From Planctomycetaceae bacterium (lineage in GTDB: Bacteria; Planctomycetota; Planctomycetia; Planctomycetales; Planctomycetaceae), in assembly GCA_002722955.1 (NCBI GenBank), contig PBMZ01000156.1:1-43046 (forward strand): a DNA stretch of 43,046 nucleotides, written 5' to 3'. Shown piece by piece: positions 8,933-18,571 of this stretch. The notes beneath the pieces were generated by a model. That model did no database searches. It was not told the origin of the DNA and was given only the letters and a program-made list of their open reading frames with translations. Positions within the stretch are counted from its first letter, which is position 1. Each line of letters begins with the position of its first letter. Both the position numbers and the translations under genes were made by a program.

Positions 8933-9709
8933 TTACTCTCTGGCTTCATGTCCAACCGCGACTCTGTGTGAGCGATTGGCTGGTGTGCTTGGTAATGCCC
9001 CAACTTGTGACCTTAAGTTGGAATAAATCAGGGGCTCCCACTTGGACAACGGCTTAGGAATGCGCCAATTCGGTTGAATGCGAAAGTCTACTGGAGTCAT
9101 GATAACGGTGGCTTGTTCTTTACCGACGTCTGCAATCAAGACGAATAGTTCTTCTGCAACTGGATCGCCCATGGCGAGACAACCAATCGATGCCGCACCA
9201 CCATGGATCATGATATCCGAACCAAGGTCAGTTCGACCGTCATTGTTTCCCATCTCGATGTCAAAGCTGTTTGGATAGTTCAGTCTCAAGCCGAGATGAA
9301 AGCGACTGTTTGGGTTGAGAGATTCAATCGAGTAGCATCCCTCAGGAACTTGCCGATCGCCTTCCCGGAGTTTGGGTCCAAGATCGCCGCTAAGCCCTTG
9401 GATCGGATACTCGCGAATAAACTGCAACGATTCTCTATCCGAGCCAGCATAAACTTGCAAAACCCGCTGTTCCTTAATCACAAGAAATGTGACTGTGGTG
9501 GGTGGGTAATTGACCTTGGTTCGGTCGAAGTATGGCATAATTCGTTCACGAGCAGCATTACCACATTGCTCGATCCGTTCAGCAACCGTATAACGACCGC
9601 GAATTCTCGTATACGCCGCCCAAAGCAGGTTTCGACCCGAACTTGTCGAAAGCGCTGCGACAAACAGGATAGTGATAGCTACGAAAGTGTATGTGAGGTG
9701 ACGACGCAT
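8933..9709 (-). CDS. L,D-transpeptidase (YkuD/YafK-like), membrane-anchored
   Basis: The 258-residue protein has one N-terminal hydrophobic segment (about residues 8-24), which anchors or exports it. The catalytic domain follows from about residue 70: TTVTFLVIKEQRVLQVYAG is the first strand pair, VPEGCYSI the family's P-x-G turn, and IMIHGGAASIGCLAMGD the active site with His169, Ser175 and Cys177. Such enzymes make 3-3 cross-links in peptidoglycan or attach proteins to it. The arrangement of HGG and SIGC resembles YafK rather than classical YkuD. The last 30 residues are Pro/Arg rich and uncharacterised. No operon partner is evident: the gene downstream is the decayed G8 sequence, and about 100 bases separate it from the DUF1501 gene upstream. 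Confidence 0.88.
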   Translation of the reverse strand: MRRHLTYTFVAITILFVAALSTSSGRNLLWAAYTRIRGRYTVAERIEQCGNAARERIMPYFDRTKVNYPPTTVTFLVIKEQRVLQVYAGSDRESLQFIREYPIQGLSGDLGPKLREGDRQVPEGCYSIESLNPNSRFHLGLRLNYPNSFDIEMGNNDGRTDLGSDIMIHGGAASIGCLAMGDPVAEELFVLIADVGKEQATVIMTPVDFRIQPNWRIPKPLSKWEPLIYSNLRSQVGALPSTPANRSHRVAVGHEARE

Positions 9710-9814
9710 TTGCTCACTTCCCTGCGGCTACATTAGGGGTGTCATTGCCAGCACGGTATTGGCGATTTAGGATTCAGAAGCTCGTGCTGCGTCAGCTTAA
9801 GCCCAGGCCGCTTT

Positions 9815-11254
9815 CTAGGCGATGATGTCGTGAACAACGTTTCCGTGGACGTCGGTGATTCTGAAGTCGCGACCGTTGTGACGATACGTGAGTTGTTTGT
9901 GGTCGAGACCTAAGAGATGCAGGATTGTCGCGTGAAAATCGTGGTGCGAGACTTCAGAATCCACCGCATGCATGCCGAAGTCGTCAGTGGCACCGTACGT
10001 CAGGCCGCGTTTGACTCCGCCACCGGCCATCCACATCGAGAAGCCGTAGTGGTGATGGCCGCGGCCGATCCTCTTTTCGCGATTGGCTTCTTCGAAGGGC
10101 GTGCGTCCAAACTCCGTGGCCCATACCACGAGCGTCTCGTCCAGCAGGCCTCTTGATTTGAGATCCATGATGAGAGCCGCGATGCCTTGGTCTGTCTTGG
10201 CGGCGTTGCCACGGTGATTGTCGATGAGCCCGCCGCGGTTTCCGTGAGCGTCCCATCTTCGTCCCTGCGAACCATTGAAGATCTCGACAAATCGCACACC
10301 ATTTTCGACCAGTCGTCGAGCCGTTAGACATTGTTTACCGAATGGAGTGTCGCCGTAGAGTTTGCGAACGCTTGCCGACTCTTGGCCGATGTCGAACAGT
10401 TCTGGTGCGGCACCTTGCATGTAAAAAGCCGTCTCGAAGGAATTGATGCGTGCGTCCAATTCGCCCTGACTCTTGTGCTTTTCACGATGGAGAGAATTCA
10501 ACTTGCTCATCAATTCAAGTTGTCGACGCTGTTGCTGAGCGGACACACCTTTCACTCGCTTGAGATGATCAAGTTGAAAGTCTCCGGAGCTGGTGTCGAT
10601 CACCGTTGCCTGATAGGTGCTGGGAAGAAATCCCGATTGATACATAAACGGGCCGGCGGAAGACACGCCGTCTCTCAAGGCGACGAAGCCCGGCATGTTT
10701 CTGTTTTCGCTTCCGAGACCGTACGTTACCCACGCGCCCATGCTGGGATATCCGGGGCGCAAGTAACCTGTGTGCATTGATATCTGGCCGACCGAATGGA
10801 TGGATGACGCGGCTCGCATCGAGTTGATCATCGTGATGTCGTCAACGACATTGGTCAGATGCGGGAAGATTTCACTGACCCACATGCCACATTCGCCGTG
10901 CTGCTTGAACGAAAAGACGGGCTGCAAGACCTTTGATTTGGAGTAATCTTTTTCGGGGTTTAGGCCATCAAGTTCTTCTTTCGAGAAGAGTTCCGTTGCG
11001 TTCTTGCCTGCGTACTTTTTCAAGAGCGGCTTGTTGTCGAAAGACTCGATGTGGCTAACGCCGCCGACCATGAACAGGAAGATGACGTTCTTAGCTCGTG
11101 GCGCGTGATGAGTTTCTTTGGGTTTGAGAGGCGAAGTCGCAGCCGCCGCATCCTGTTCGGCCAGTAGTCCTGCCAACGCTACACTTCCGAGGCCAAGACC
11201 GCCTAGGCAGTCGCGACGATTTAGTTTCCAGGCCGTTGCTTGGTCAAAGTTCAT
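9815..11254 (-). CDS. DUF1501 domain protein, Tat-exported, sulfatase-like fold
   Basis: The 479 residues match the planctomycete DUF1501 family over full length. The N-terminus carries a twin-arginine signal (LNRRDCLGGLGLG, then SVALAGLLAEQDAAAA). Family blocks seen: KNVIFLFMVGGVSHIESFDNKP, YGLGSENRNMPGFV, ARRLVENGVRFVEIF, WATEFGRTPFEEAN and GRGHHHYGFSMWMAGGGVKRG, with acidic and His residues placed as in alkaline-phosphatase/sulfatase-type metal sites. The enzymatic activity of the family is not established. The gene starts 36 bases after the PSD1 gene 11291-13468 and is almost certainly cotranscribed with it. The pairing of PSD1 with DUF1501 is a hallmark of planctomycetes and related phyla. 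Confidence 0.92.
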   Translation of the reverse strand: MNFDQATAWKLNRRDCLGGLGLGSVALAGLLAEQDAAAATSPLKPKETHHAPRAKNVIFLFMVGGVSHIESFDNKPLLKKYAGKNATELFSKEELDGLNPEKDYSKSKVLQPVFSFKQHGECGMWVSEIFPHLTNVVDDITMINSMRAASSIHSVGQISMHTGYLRPGYPSMGAWVTYGLGSENRNMPGFVALRDGVSSAGPFMYQSGFLPSTYQATVIDTSSGDFQLDHLKRVKGVSAQQQRRQLELMSKLNSLHREKHKSQGELDARINSFETAFYMQGAAPELFDIGQESASVRKLYGDTPFGKQCLTARRLVENGVRFVEIFNGSQGRRWDAHGNRGGLIDNHRGNAAKTDQGIAALIMDLKSRGLLDETLVVWATEFGRTPFEEANREKRIGRGHHHYGFSMWMAGGGVKRGLTYGATDDFGMHAVDSEVSHHDFHATILHLLGLDHKQLTYRHNGRDFRITDVHGNVVHDIIA

Positions 11255-11290
11255 TGTCGTACCAAATTGATAGGATGCAGTTAACGCTGT

Positions 11291-13468
11291 CTAACGGATA
11301 TAGATGAACTCGTTCAATCCCATGATGGCGTGGCAATAGTGCACCAACACGCTGATGTCCTGGTTGTCACTCTTGGCTGGTTTGCGCGTGAGGAATTGAA
11401 TTCCCAGTGTAAGTTCCGCCTCAGCCGGCGGTCTTGCAAAGGCAACTTCGTATACGTGTTTGACTTGATCCTCGGGCTCTTGACCTGCTTCTCGCTCGAT
11501 CCGCTCGGCCATCAACTCCGCCTGTTGCCAGAGCATTGGAGCGTTGAACATGAACAGCGCGCCCGAGGGTGTTGTGCTGACAGTCCGAGTGCCAACGCTT
11601 GAGACGTTGTCGACGGCGTCGAAGGCCCCCAAAACAGGATGCACGTTAAAACGTGGAGACAGCAAGTACACGGATCGCCGCCAACTCTCCGGTTTCTCGC
11701 GGCCTGCTTCGTTCTTTTTGATCGAGCCAATTAACATGCTCTTTCCGTACATCTGAGTCTTCAACACGCCGGACACGGCAAGGATATTGTCACGGATGAT
11801 CTCGGCTTCTAGACGGCGAGTTTGATACTGCCAGATCAAGCGGTTGTCGCTATCGAGCTGAACCCATTGTTCGCTTGAAGCTTGACGATAGGCAGCACTG
11901 TTCATGATCAATCGGTGCAATGGCTTTAACTGCCAACCATTGCGAATCAGTTCGCCAGCGAGCCAGTCCAACAACTCGGGGTGAGTTGGCTTTGCGCCGA
12001 GGAAACCGAAGTCGTTCGGTGAATCAACAATGCCACGCCCGAAATGGTACTGCCAAACTCGATTGACGATGACGCGTGCGAGGAGCTGGCCGGCGCCGCG
12101 GTCAACGTCTGTCATCCACAATGCCAGCGCGTAGCGAGGGTCCGTGGTCGTCGCGTCGGCTTTGAACCAGTTGTCCGAAGTGCTGTCCGCTCGCATAGCC
12201 ACCTCAACGAACCCGGGCGTGACTTTTCGGACGGGCCGTCTCCAACTGCCACCGGCGAGCAAGTATGGCTCGCGGATCTCTAATGGAATCTCCTTGTCAC
12301 TGGCGCGCGGTGCGACTTTCACTTGCTCGAAGAAAACTGCGGTAAGTCGGTAGTACTCTTCGGCCGTGATGGGATCGATCTTGTGGTCATGACAACGAGC
12401 ACATCCAATCGTTAACCCTAAGAAGGCGCTGCCTGTGGCCGATACCATGTCGTCCAGTTTGTGCCACATCTTGTCGTTGGGATTGTCGCTGACTTTCAGT
12501 GTTGTTCCCAACTGCGGAAACCGGGCTAGTTCGCTTGCCAGCGGTGATTCCTCGGAAAGACCACGGCCGGCCAACTGATACGCAACAAATTCGTTCCACG
12601 GCATGTCTTGGTTGAATGCTTTGATCACCGCGTCGCGAAACTTCCAGGCGTCCGGCCGGAACTTGTTCTCATGGATGTCTGAGCCATCGCTTTCACCGTA
12701 CCGTGCGACGTCCAGCCAATGGCGTCCCCAGCGCTCGCCGTAATGTTGGCTCTTGAGCAATCGGTCGATCAAATCTTCGTAAGCGGTTGTGGATCGATCC
12801 GTCACGAATTGCTCGACTTCCTGAGGCGACGGCGGCAAGCCAATGAGATCGAAGTAGACACGGCGAACCAGCGTTCGCTTGTCAGCCTCAGTCGCTGGAG
12901 TCATCTTTTCTCGCTGAAGTTTCGCCAAGATAAAACGATCAACCGGTGCGCGGATCCAGTCCTCTTTGCTCACCTTGGGTAAGGGTGAATTGTTGAATCG
13001 GCGAAACGCCCAATGTTCGCGACCGGCCTGGAGATCGACGACTCGCAGATCGACCTTTTTCCCGTCACGCGGGTCGGGAGCTCCCATCTCGATCCACTTA
13101 ATGAAGTCGTTGATGATGGGTTTGCTCAGCTTTTCGTCCGGCGGCATTTCGAGTGACTCGTGGCGAAGTGCCTCGATCAGCAGACTTTGTTCCGGTTTTC
13201 CCCTGACGATCGCTGGACCAGTTTCGCCACCCGCCAGAAGTCCAGCCCTGGAATCCAAGAGCAGCTTGCCTTTGAGCTTCTTTGTCTTAGCGGCGTCTTG
13301 CGAGTGACAGGCGTAGCACTTCTTGACCAGCACGGGACGAATTTTGGACTCGAAGAATCGAACGCCTTTGCGATCAGGCGCGGATTCATCGGATACGGCT
13401 GGATTTGCCATCGCAGCAAACACAAATAACGCGATGATGAAGCTTCGTCCGATCAACGGTCGTGACAT
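11291..13468 (-). CDS. PSD1-type protein (planctomycete cytochrome c, DUF1549, DUF1553), short form
   Basis: 725 residues with a Sec signal (RSFIIALFVFAAMANPAVSD). A single c-type haem motif CYACH (51-55) in the PSCyt1 domain is followed by LLIEALRHESLEMPPDEKLS, typical of that domain. DUF1549 runs from about 165 (RAPVDRFILAKLQREKM) to CARCHDHKIDP near 355, a second CxxCH that is conserved in this family. DUF1553 covers the C-terminus (VNRVWQYHFGRGIVDSPNDF). Unlike the neighbouring 1101-residue paralogue it has no carbohydrate-binding insert. It lies 48 bases after that paralogue and 36 before a DUF1501 gene. Periplasmic or surface located; the role is unknown and often linked to polysaccharide use. 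Confidence 0.92.
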   Translation of the reverse strand: MSRPLIGRSFIIALFVFAAMANPAVSDESAPDRKGVRFFESKIRPVLVKKCYACHSQDAAKTKKLKGKLLLDSRAGLLAGGETGPAIVRGKPEQSLLIEALRHESLEMPPDEKLSKPIINDFIKWIEMGAPDPRDGKKVDLRVVDLQAGREHWAFRRFNNSPLPKVSKEDWIRAPVDRFILAKLQREKMTPATEADKRTLVRRVYFDLIGLPPSPQEVEQFVTDRSTTAYEDLIDRLLKSQHYGERWGRHWLDVARYGESDGSDIHENKFRPDAWKFRDAVIKAFNQDMPWNEFVAYQLAGRGLSEESPLASELARFPQLGTTLKVSDNPNDKMWHKLDDMVSATGSAFLGLTIGCARCHDHKIDPITAEEYYRLTAVFFEQVKVAPRASDKEIPLEIREPYLLAGGSWRRPVRKVTPGFVEVAMRADSTSDNWFKADATTTDPRYALALWMTDVDRGAGQLLARVIVNRVWQYHFGRGIVDSPNDFGFLGAKPTHPELLDWLAGELIRNGWQLKPLHRLIMNSAAYRQASSEQWVQLDSDNRLIWQYQTRRLEAEIIRDNILAVSGVLKTQMYGKSMLIGSIKKNEAGREKPESWRRSVYLLSPRFNVHPVLGAFDAVDNVSSVGTRTVSTTPSGALFMFNAPMLWQQAELMAERIEREAGQEPEDQVKHVYEVAFARPPAEAELTLGIQFLTRKPAKSDNQDISVLVHYCHAIMGLNEFIYIR

Positions 13469-13516
13469 GAAAGCATTCCAGCTAAGGTTGTTTACAAGGC
13501 TTCAGCGAGCATTCTA

Positions 13517-16500
13517 TCAACTTGATGAAATGCTCTCATCCAGATTAAAGATCAAACTGCAAAGGGCTGCGTAGGCCGCCAACTCGGCGTGGTCCGCATA
13601 GGCTGCTGGTTTATGTTGACCGCCGCCAGCCAAATACTTCTTGGCCAAGTCCACATTGGCTTGAAACTCTCTCAATCGATCTTTGTACTCGTGCAGCAAG
13701 ATTTCCAATTCGACCGGTTTGACATGACGAGACGTTGCCAATCGGAACGCATAGCTTAAACGCTGAGCCGGTGACTTGCCGCCTTCGCGGATGATTCGTT
13801 CGGCCAGCGCGCGAGCAGCCTCGACAAACTGAGGGTCATTTAAGAGGACCAATGCTTGCAACGGCGTGTTCGTTCTTTCGCGACGAGTACGACAGGTCGT
13901 GCGGCCATCGGCGCCAAGGATTCTCATGTTCGCTGCGGGGATTTGGCGCTTCCAATACGTATAGAGACTCCGTCGATACAGGTCATCACCAGTGCTCGGC
14001 ACGAACTTGGCTCGAGATGACCCGATGGCGTTGACACCGAATAATTCAGCCGGTTGATAGGGATGAACTCCAGGGCCACCAAGTTTTTCCTTCAGTAGTC
14101 CGCTGATGGACAACGCGTGATCTCGCACGTACTCGGCAGGCAAACGACGACGTGGACCGCGTGAGAGCAACCGATTTTCCGGATCCAATTTCACTGACTT
14201 CACGGAGCGGATGCTGGCTTGTCGATAGGTTGCCGAGAGAACAATCTGTCGCAGCAACTGTTTGACATCCCAGCCGGATTGCACAAAGTCGACAGCTAAG
14301 TAATCGAGCAACTCTTGATGGCTGGGCGGATCTCCCTGTGTCCCGAAGTCCTCGGACGTCTTGACGATCCCTTGCCCAAACAGCATTTGCCAGAAGCGAT
14401 TCACGGCTACTCGTGCCGTGAGCGGATGGTCTGGATGTGTTAACCAACGGGCCAGACCTAAACGATTTCGAGGCAAGTCCTCGGCATACTTCATGATGCT
14501 TCCGGGTGCCGCTGTCTCGACAACTTCGCCACGCTTGTCGTATTCACCTCGTAGGAGCAGGTAGTTCATCCGAGGCTGCGGCATCTCGCTGGCGATCATG
14601 GTCAACGCTGCGGATTCTTCGATATTCTTCTTTTCGTCAAGCAGTTGCTTTTGCCTTTGGCGTGCTTTGCTGAATCCCGGCCATTGCCCGCGGAAGTGAT
14701 CTAATCGCTTCGCGGATTCCTTTGGCAAAGAAGCACGAAGCGCGGCGGTGACATTGGTTGTGGTCTTGATTCGAAGTCCATCAAAGTCGGCGGACTTCAG
14801 CTTGACACGAAGTGTTTGTCCGGCAGTGAACTTTACTGGTGCTTCTAGACCGACGATGTGTGGTTTCGCGGTTAGCTTCAAGCTCTTGTTACCTGCGAAC
14901 TTGACCGGCGTTGGTTTGGCTTTCTTGCTTTCCGATCTCAGCTCGAGCCCGATGAGTTCGATCACGATGGGATTACGACCCTCGAACTGCAGCGCGGCGA
15001 TTTGGCTCGCTTTCGCGTCGCCGAGCAACTTTAAGTCGATGGAAAACTCTTTGGTGATCTCTTCGTCGACAGCATTCGCTGGCAATGCATTTCGTGGTGA
15101 CGCTTTTTTGAGGCTTCGTTGTGCTGTTGGCTTCCGTTTTTCGTCGAGAATCTGAATCGAGAGATTGTCGAGTCGTTCGGGACAACAGTCGGTGCGATTC
15201 CAGACAGATACACTGTCGATTGAGAATTGTCCGCCCAAGTCAACTTCCCACCATGCGTTGCGTTCTGAAACCGTGCAGGAGCACGATCCGAAGCTGCCGT
15301 CGTGATTTCCATCGATCGCCTTTTGAGCGGGTGACGCGTAGCCGACGCTTGACTGCGTGGCCTTTCCTGTAGGCGCGATGTTCTTGCCGCCGGAGAAAAC
15401 CTGGACTTCGGAAATTGTCAGAAAGCCCACGTGCGTTTTGGGCATTTCCAAGCGAACGAAACGTCCCTTCATTCTTGGCCGGGTATTCTCTTTTGGCTTC
15501 GCTTTGGTTTCCTTGACAGCGACAAGCCATCCATCGGATTCAGTGACGCCCGGACTTTCGGCGAGATCAAGGCGCTGCCATTCAACGGGTTGTTCAAGTT
15601 CTTGAGCCCATTGTTCGAAATCCGCTTTGAGCTCGGGCGGTGTTGACTTGAGTGTCGCCGCGATGCTGGTTAGTTCGTTGGCGATCTCGGGCAGTCTCGC
15701 GGCTTGCTCGTCATTAAAACGCCTTAAAGTCGGCGCCGCGGCACCCTTTGTGTTGCCGTTGCCGATAAGGCTGTTGAAGAAGCCCGCGAACTGATAGTAC
15801 TCGCGCTGCGTCATTGGATCATACTTGTGATCGTGGCACTGCGCGCATTCGAGCGTTAGTCCCATCATCGCCGTTGCCGTTGTGTTGACGCGATCGACGA
15901 GATACTTGACACGATAGTCTTCACCGATGATTCCGCCTTCGTTGGAGGTTGGGTTGTTGCGGAGAAACCCAGTGGCGACCCGTTGATCAGTAGTTGCGGT
16001 TGGGAACAGGTCGCCAGCGACCTGCCAGGAAAGGAAGTCGCTATAAGGCAGGTTCTTGTTGAATGCGTTGACGACCCAGTCGCGCCAGGGATAAATCGAT
16101 CTTGGGTGATCTTCAAACAGTCCGTCCGTGTCACCATATCGGGCAACATCAAGCCAGTCTTGCGCCATCCGCTCGCCGAATGCTCGTGAATTCAAAAGGC
16201 GATTGACGACTTTCTCGTGTGCTTGCTTCGTGTCATCGGCAAGGAACGAATCGATTTCCGGCAACGATGGCGGCAACCCGGTCAAGTCGAACGAGACTCG
16301 ACGCAGCCAACGCTCCTTATCGGCAGCTGGTGTCGGCTTCAAGCCCTCGTCTTCAAGACGCCGCAATATGAAATTGTCGAGTGAGTTACGCGGCCAAGTC
16401 TTGTCTTTGACGGTCGGTAGATTGTTCTTGACTGGAGGAATCAGTGACCAGTGTCGCTCCCACTTTGCGCCTTCAGCAATCCAACGTCGAATCAGTGCAA

Positions 16501-16822
16501 TTTCTTCTGCTGATACCGAAAGGTTGGAATCCGGTGGTGGCATCCGAAGGTCGGGATCGGATTCTGTAAGCCTCGCAATCATCTCGCTTTTGTCCGGCTT
16601 ACCCGCAACGATCGCAGTTGTGCCGCTTTCCAGAGATGTCTTGGCGTTGTCTTCACGATCGAATCGCAAACCCGCTTCCCTCGCGGCCGAATCGGGACCG
16701 TGGCAGATATAACATCGATCCGAAAGTATCGGTCGAATGTGTTTGTTGAACGAGATCGGTTCTGCAGCGTTTGAGTAACTCGCAGCAATGACGATCCCGG
16801 TGGTCAAAAACAGATATCGCAT
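13517..16822 (-). CDS. PSD1-type protein with an F5/8C (discoidin)-like insert
   Basis: 1101 residues. A signal peptide (YLFLTTGIVIAASYSNAA) leads to the PSCyt1 haem motif CYICH (37-41) and the end of that domain, DLRMPPPDSNLSVSAEEIAL. DUF1549 starts near 145 (NSLDNFILRRLEDEGLKPTP) and holds CAQCHDHKYDP, a second CxxCH. Between DUF1549 and DUF1553, roughly residues 450-590, lies a module with GRFVRLEMPKTHVGFLTISE, APTGKATQSS and WWEVDLGGQFSIDSVSVWNR, the pattern of coagulation-factor-5/8 type C sugar-binding domains. DUF1553 follows (ARVAVNRFWQMLFGQGIVKT) to the end. Second gene of the minus-strand DUF1501-PSD1-PSD1-DUF1501 run. Confidence 0.92.
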   Translation of the reverse strand: MRYLFLTTGIVIAASYSNAAEPISFNKHIRPILSDRCYICHGPDSAAREAGLRFDREDNAKTSLESGTTAIVAGKPDKSEMIARLTESDPDLRMPPPDSNLSVSAEEIALIRRWIAEGAKWERHWSLIPPVKNNLPTVKDKTWPRNSLDNFILRRLEDEGLKPTPAADKERWLRRVSFDLTGLPPSLPEIDSFLADDTKQAHEKVVNRLLNSRAFGERMAQDWLDVARYGDTDGLFEDHPRSIYPWRDWVVNAFNKNLPYSDFLSWQVAGDLFPTATTDQRVATGFLRNNPTSNEGGIIGEDYRVKYLVDRVNTTATAMMGLTLECAQCHDHKYDPMTQREYYQFAGFFNSLIGNGNTKGAAAPTLRRFNDEQAARLPEIANELTSIAATLKSTPPELKADFEQWAQELEQPVEWQRLDLAESPGVTESDGWLVAVKETKAKPKENTRPRMKGRFVRLEMPKTHVGFLTISEVQVFSGGKNIAPTGKATQSSVGYASPAQKAIDGNHDGSFGSCSCTVSERNAWWEVDLGGQFSIDSVSVWNRTDCCPERLDNLSIQILDEKRKPTAQRSLKKASPRNALPANAVDEEITKEFSIDLKLLGDAKASQIAALQFEGRNPIVIELIGLELRSESKKAKPTPVKFAGNKSLKLTAKPHIVGLEAPVKFTAGQTLRVKLKSADFDGLRIKTTTNVTAALRASLPKESAKRLDHFRGQWPGFSKARQRQKQLLDEKKNIEESAALTMIASEMPQPRMNYLLLRGEYDKRGEVVETAAPGSIMKYAEDLPRNRLGLARWLTHPDHPLTARVAVNRFWQMLFGQGIVKTSEDFGTQGDPPSHQELLDYLAVDFVQSGWDVKQLLRQIVLSATYRQASIRSVKSVKLDPENRLLSRGPRRRLPAEYVRDHALSISGLLKEKLGGPGVHPYQPAELFGVNAIGSSRAKFVPSTGDDLYRRSLYTYWKRQIPAANMRILGADGRTTCRTRRERTNTPLQALVLLNDPQFVEAARALAERIIREGGKSPAQRLSYAFRLATSRHVKPVELEILLHEYKDRLREFQANVDLAKKYLAGGGQHKPAAYADHAELAAYAALCSLIFNLDESISSS

Positions 16823-16869
16823 TCTCAGTAATCTCTTGTTTCAAGTGGCGTCCAACTTGGAGCACAAAG

Positions 16870-18351
16870 TTACGACAGAATCTTCTCGACAACTTTTCCG
16901 TGCACATCGGTTAGACGAAATCGACGCCCTTGGTATTTGAAAGTCAGACGCTCGTGATCAATTCCCATTAGGTGCATCACCGTTGCCTGAAAATCGTGAA
17001 CGTGGACGGGATCCTTTGCGACGTTGTATCCGACGTCATCGGTCTCGCCATAAGTCATACCCGGCTTCACACCGCCGCCGGCCATCCAATACGTAAAGCA
17101 ACGAGGGTGATGGTCGCGTCCGTTGGCGGCGGTGCCGGCTTTCCCTTGGCTGTAGGTTGTTCGACCGAACTCACCACCCCAAACGACCAGTGTGTCTTCC
17201 AGTAGACCGCGTTGTTTCAAATCGTTGATTAACGCTGCCTGTGGTTGATCAACGTCCTTGCACTGTTTGGGTAGAGCCGTGATCAACCCGCCATGCTGAT
17301 CCCAGCCACGGTGATACAGTTGAATAAACCGAACGCCTCGCTCCGCCAGCCGTCGTGCCAGCAGACAATTGGCCGCGAATTTTCCGGGCGTTTGGCACTC
17401 GGGACCGTACGCGTCCAGGACATGTTTGGGCTCGTTGCTTATGTCTGTCGCTTCAGGAACAGACAGTTGCATGCGAAATGCCATCTCGTACTGAGCAATT
17501 CGCGTGGCAATTTCAGGATCGCCAAATGTATCCAGTTGCAGCTTGTTGAGTGCTTCGATCCTGCTGATCATGCGGCGTCGAGCATCAACGGTTTCGCCAG
17601 GTTGACTATTTAAATAGAGAACTGGCGTCTTACCGCCACGAAATTGAACGCCCTGATGGACGCTTGGCAAGAAACCGCTGCTCCACAACTTTGTGTACAC
17701 GGGCTGACTGCCAGGTCTCCCCGTTCCGTTAGAAATTAGCACGCAGAAGGTTGGCAAGTTCTCGTTGGCTGACCCCAGCCCATAGCTCATCCAAGCTCCC
17801 ATGCTGGGGCGTCCAGGCTGTTGATGTCCTGTCTGAAAAAAAGTGACTCCAGGGTCATGGTTGATTGCTTCCGTGTGCATCGACTTTACGAAGGACAAGT
17901 CATCGGCATTCTTGGCCGTGTGAGGCAACAGCTCGCTGATCCAGACGCGGCTCTCTCCGTGTTGTTGGAACTTCCAGTTCGACCGGGCCACGGGAAACGA
18001 CCTCTGGCTAGCCGTCATGCCCGTTAGCCTCTGAGTCCGCTCAACGAATCCCTCTTCACTCCACTTTTCCGACTTTGCGTCGAAGGTCTTGAACAATTCC
18101 TTTCCATGGAATTTGTTGACGACCGGTTTGTAGTCGAATAAGTCTTGCTGCGACGGTGCCCCGTTCATGAACAGAAATATGATGCGTTTCGCACGGGGAG
18201 CGAAATGCAGTCCTGCCCGCTTCACCTTTTCCGCAAATGCGCCGGGGACCAGCATCGAATTCAGCGCTAAAGAGCCAACGCCAGCCGATCCGCCTCGCAA
18301 CAATTCACGCCGAGTCACAACGTGTTTCAAGAACTCAAGGTCTTCGCCCAT
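16870..18351 (-). CDS. DUF1501 domain protein, Tat-exported
   Basis: I prefer the start at 18351 (MGEDLEFLKHVVTRRELLRG), which puts the twin-arginine motif TRRELLRGG near residue 14. The frame also allows an upstream ATG at 18426, adding 25 residues without family character. Blocks match DUF1501: KRIIFLFMNGAPSQQDLFDYKP, YGLGSANENLPTFC, ARRLAERGVRFIQLYHRGWD, VWGGEFGRTTYSQ and GRDHHPRCFTYWMAGGGVKPG. It differs from the 9815-11254 paralogue in having the GWDQHGG block, so the two belong to different subgroups. First gene of a four-gene minus-strand cluster, 47 bases before the large PSD1. The 145 bases between it and the divergent SGNH/haem gene must hold promoters for both. Confidence 0.92.
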   Translation of the reverse strand: MGEDLEFLKHVVTRRELLRGGSAGVGSLALNSMLVPGAFAEKVKRAGLHFAPRAKRIIFLFMNGAPSQQDLFDYKPVVNKFHGKELFKTFDAKSEKWSEEGFVERTQRLTGMTASQRSFPVARSNWKFQQHGESRVWISELLPHTAKNADDLSFVKSMHTEAINHDPGVTFFQTGHQQPGRPSMGAWMSYGLGSANENLPTFCVLISNGTGRPGSQPVYTKLWSSGFLPSVHQGVQFRGGKTPVLYLNSQPGETVDARRRMISRIEALNKLQLDTFGDPEIATRIAQYEMAFRMQLSVPEATDISNEPKHVLDAYGPECQTPGKFAANCLLARRLAERGVRFIQLYHRGWDQHGGLITALPKQCKDVDQPQAALINDLKQRGLLEDTLVVWGGEFGRTTYSQGKAGTAANGRDHHPRCFTYWMAGGGVKPGMTYGETDDVGYNVAKDPVHVHDFQATVMHLMGIDHERLTFKYQGRRFRLTDVHGKVVEKILS

Positions 18352-18571
18352 AGCTCGACTCTTTTCATCACGGAAACGTGCATTCGTAAACACTCGATTG
18401 TAACGATGTCCTGGATGAGTCACCAACCTGAGAATCGGGCTGCAATCACACTGCCAGCCTCAAGCAGTCCGGTCTGGTGAAAGCGGCGAACGTTCTTGTT
18501 AGACTGCCTAGTTCCGATTTCGCACCGAGAAATCTCGAATTATGAACGCGTAAAAGGGTTGATCTGAAATT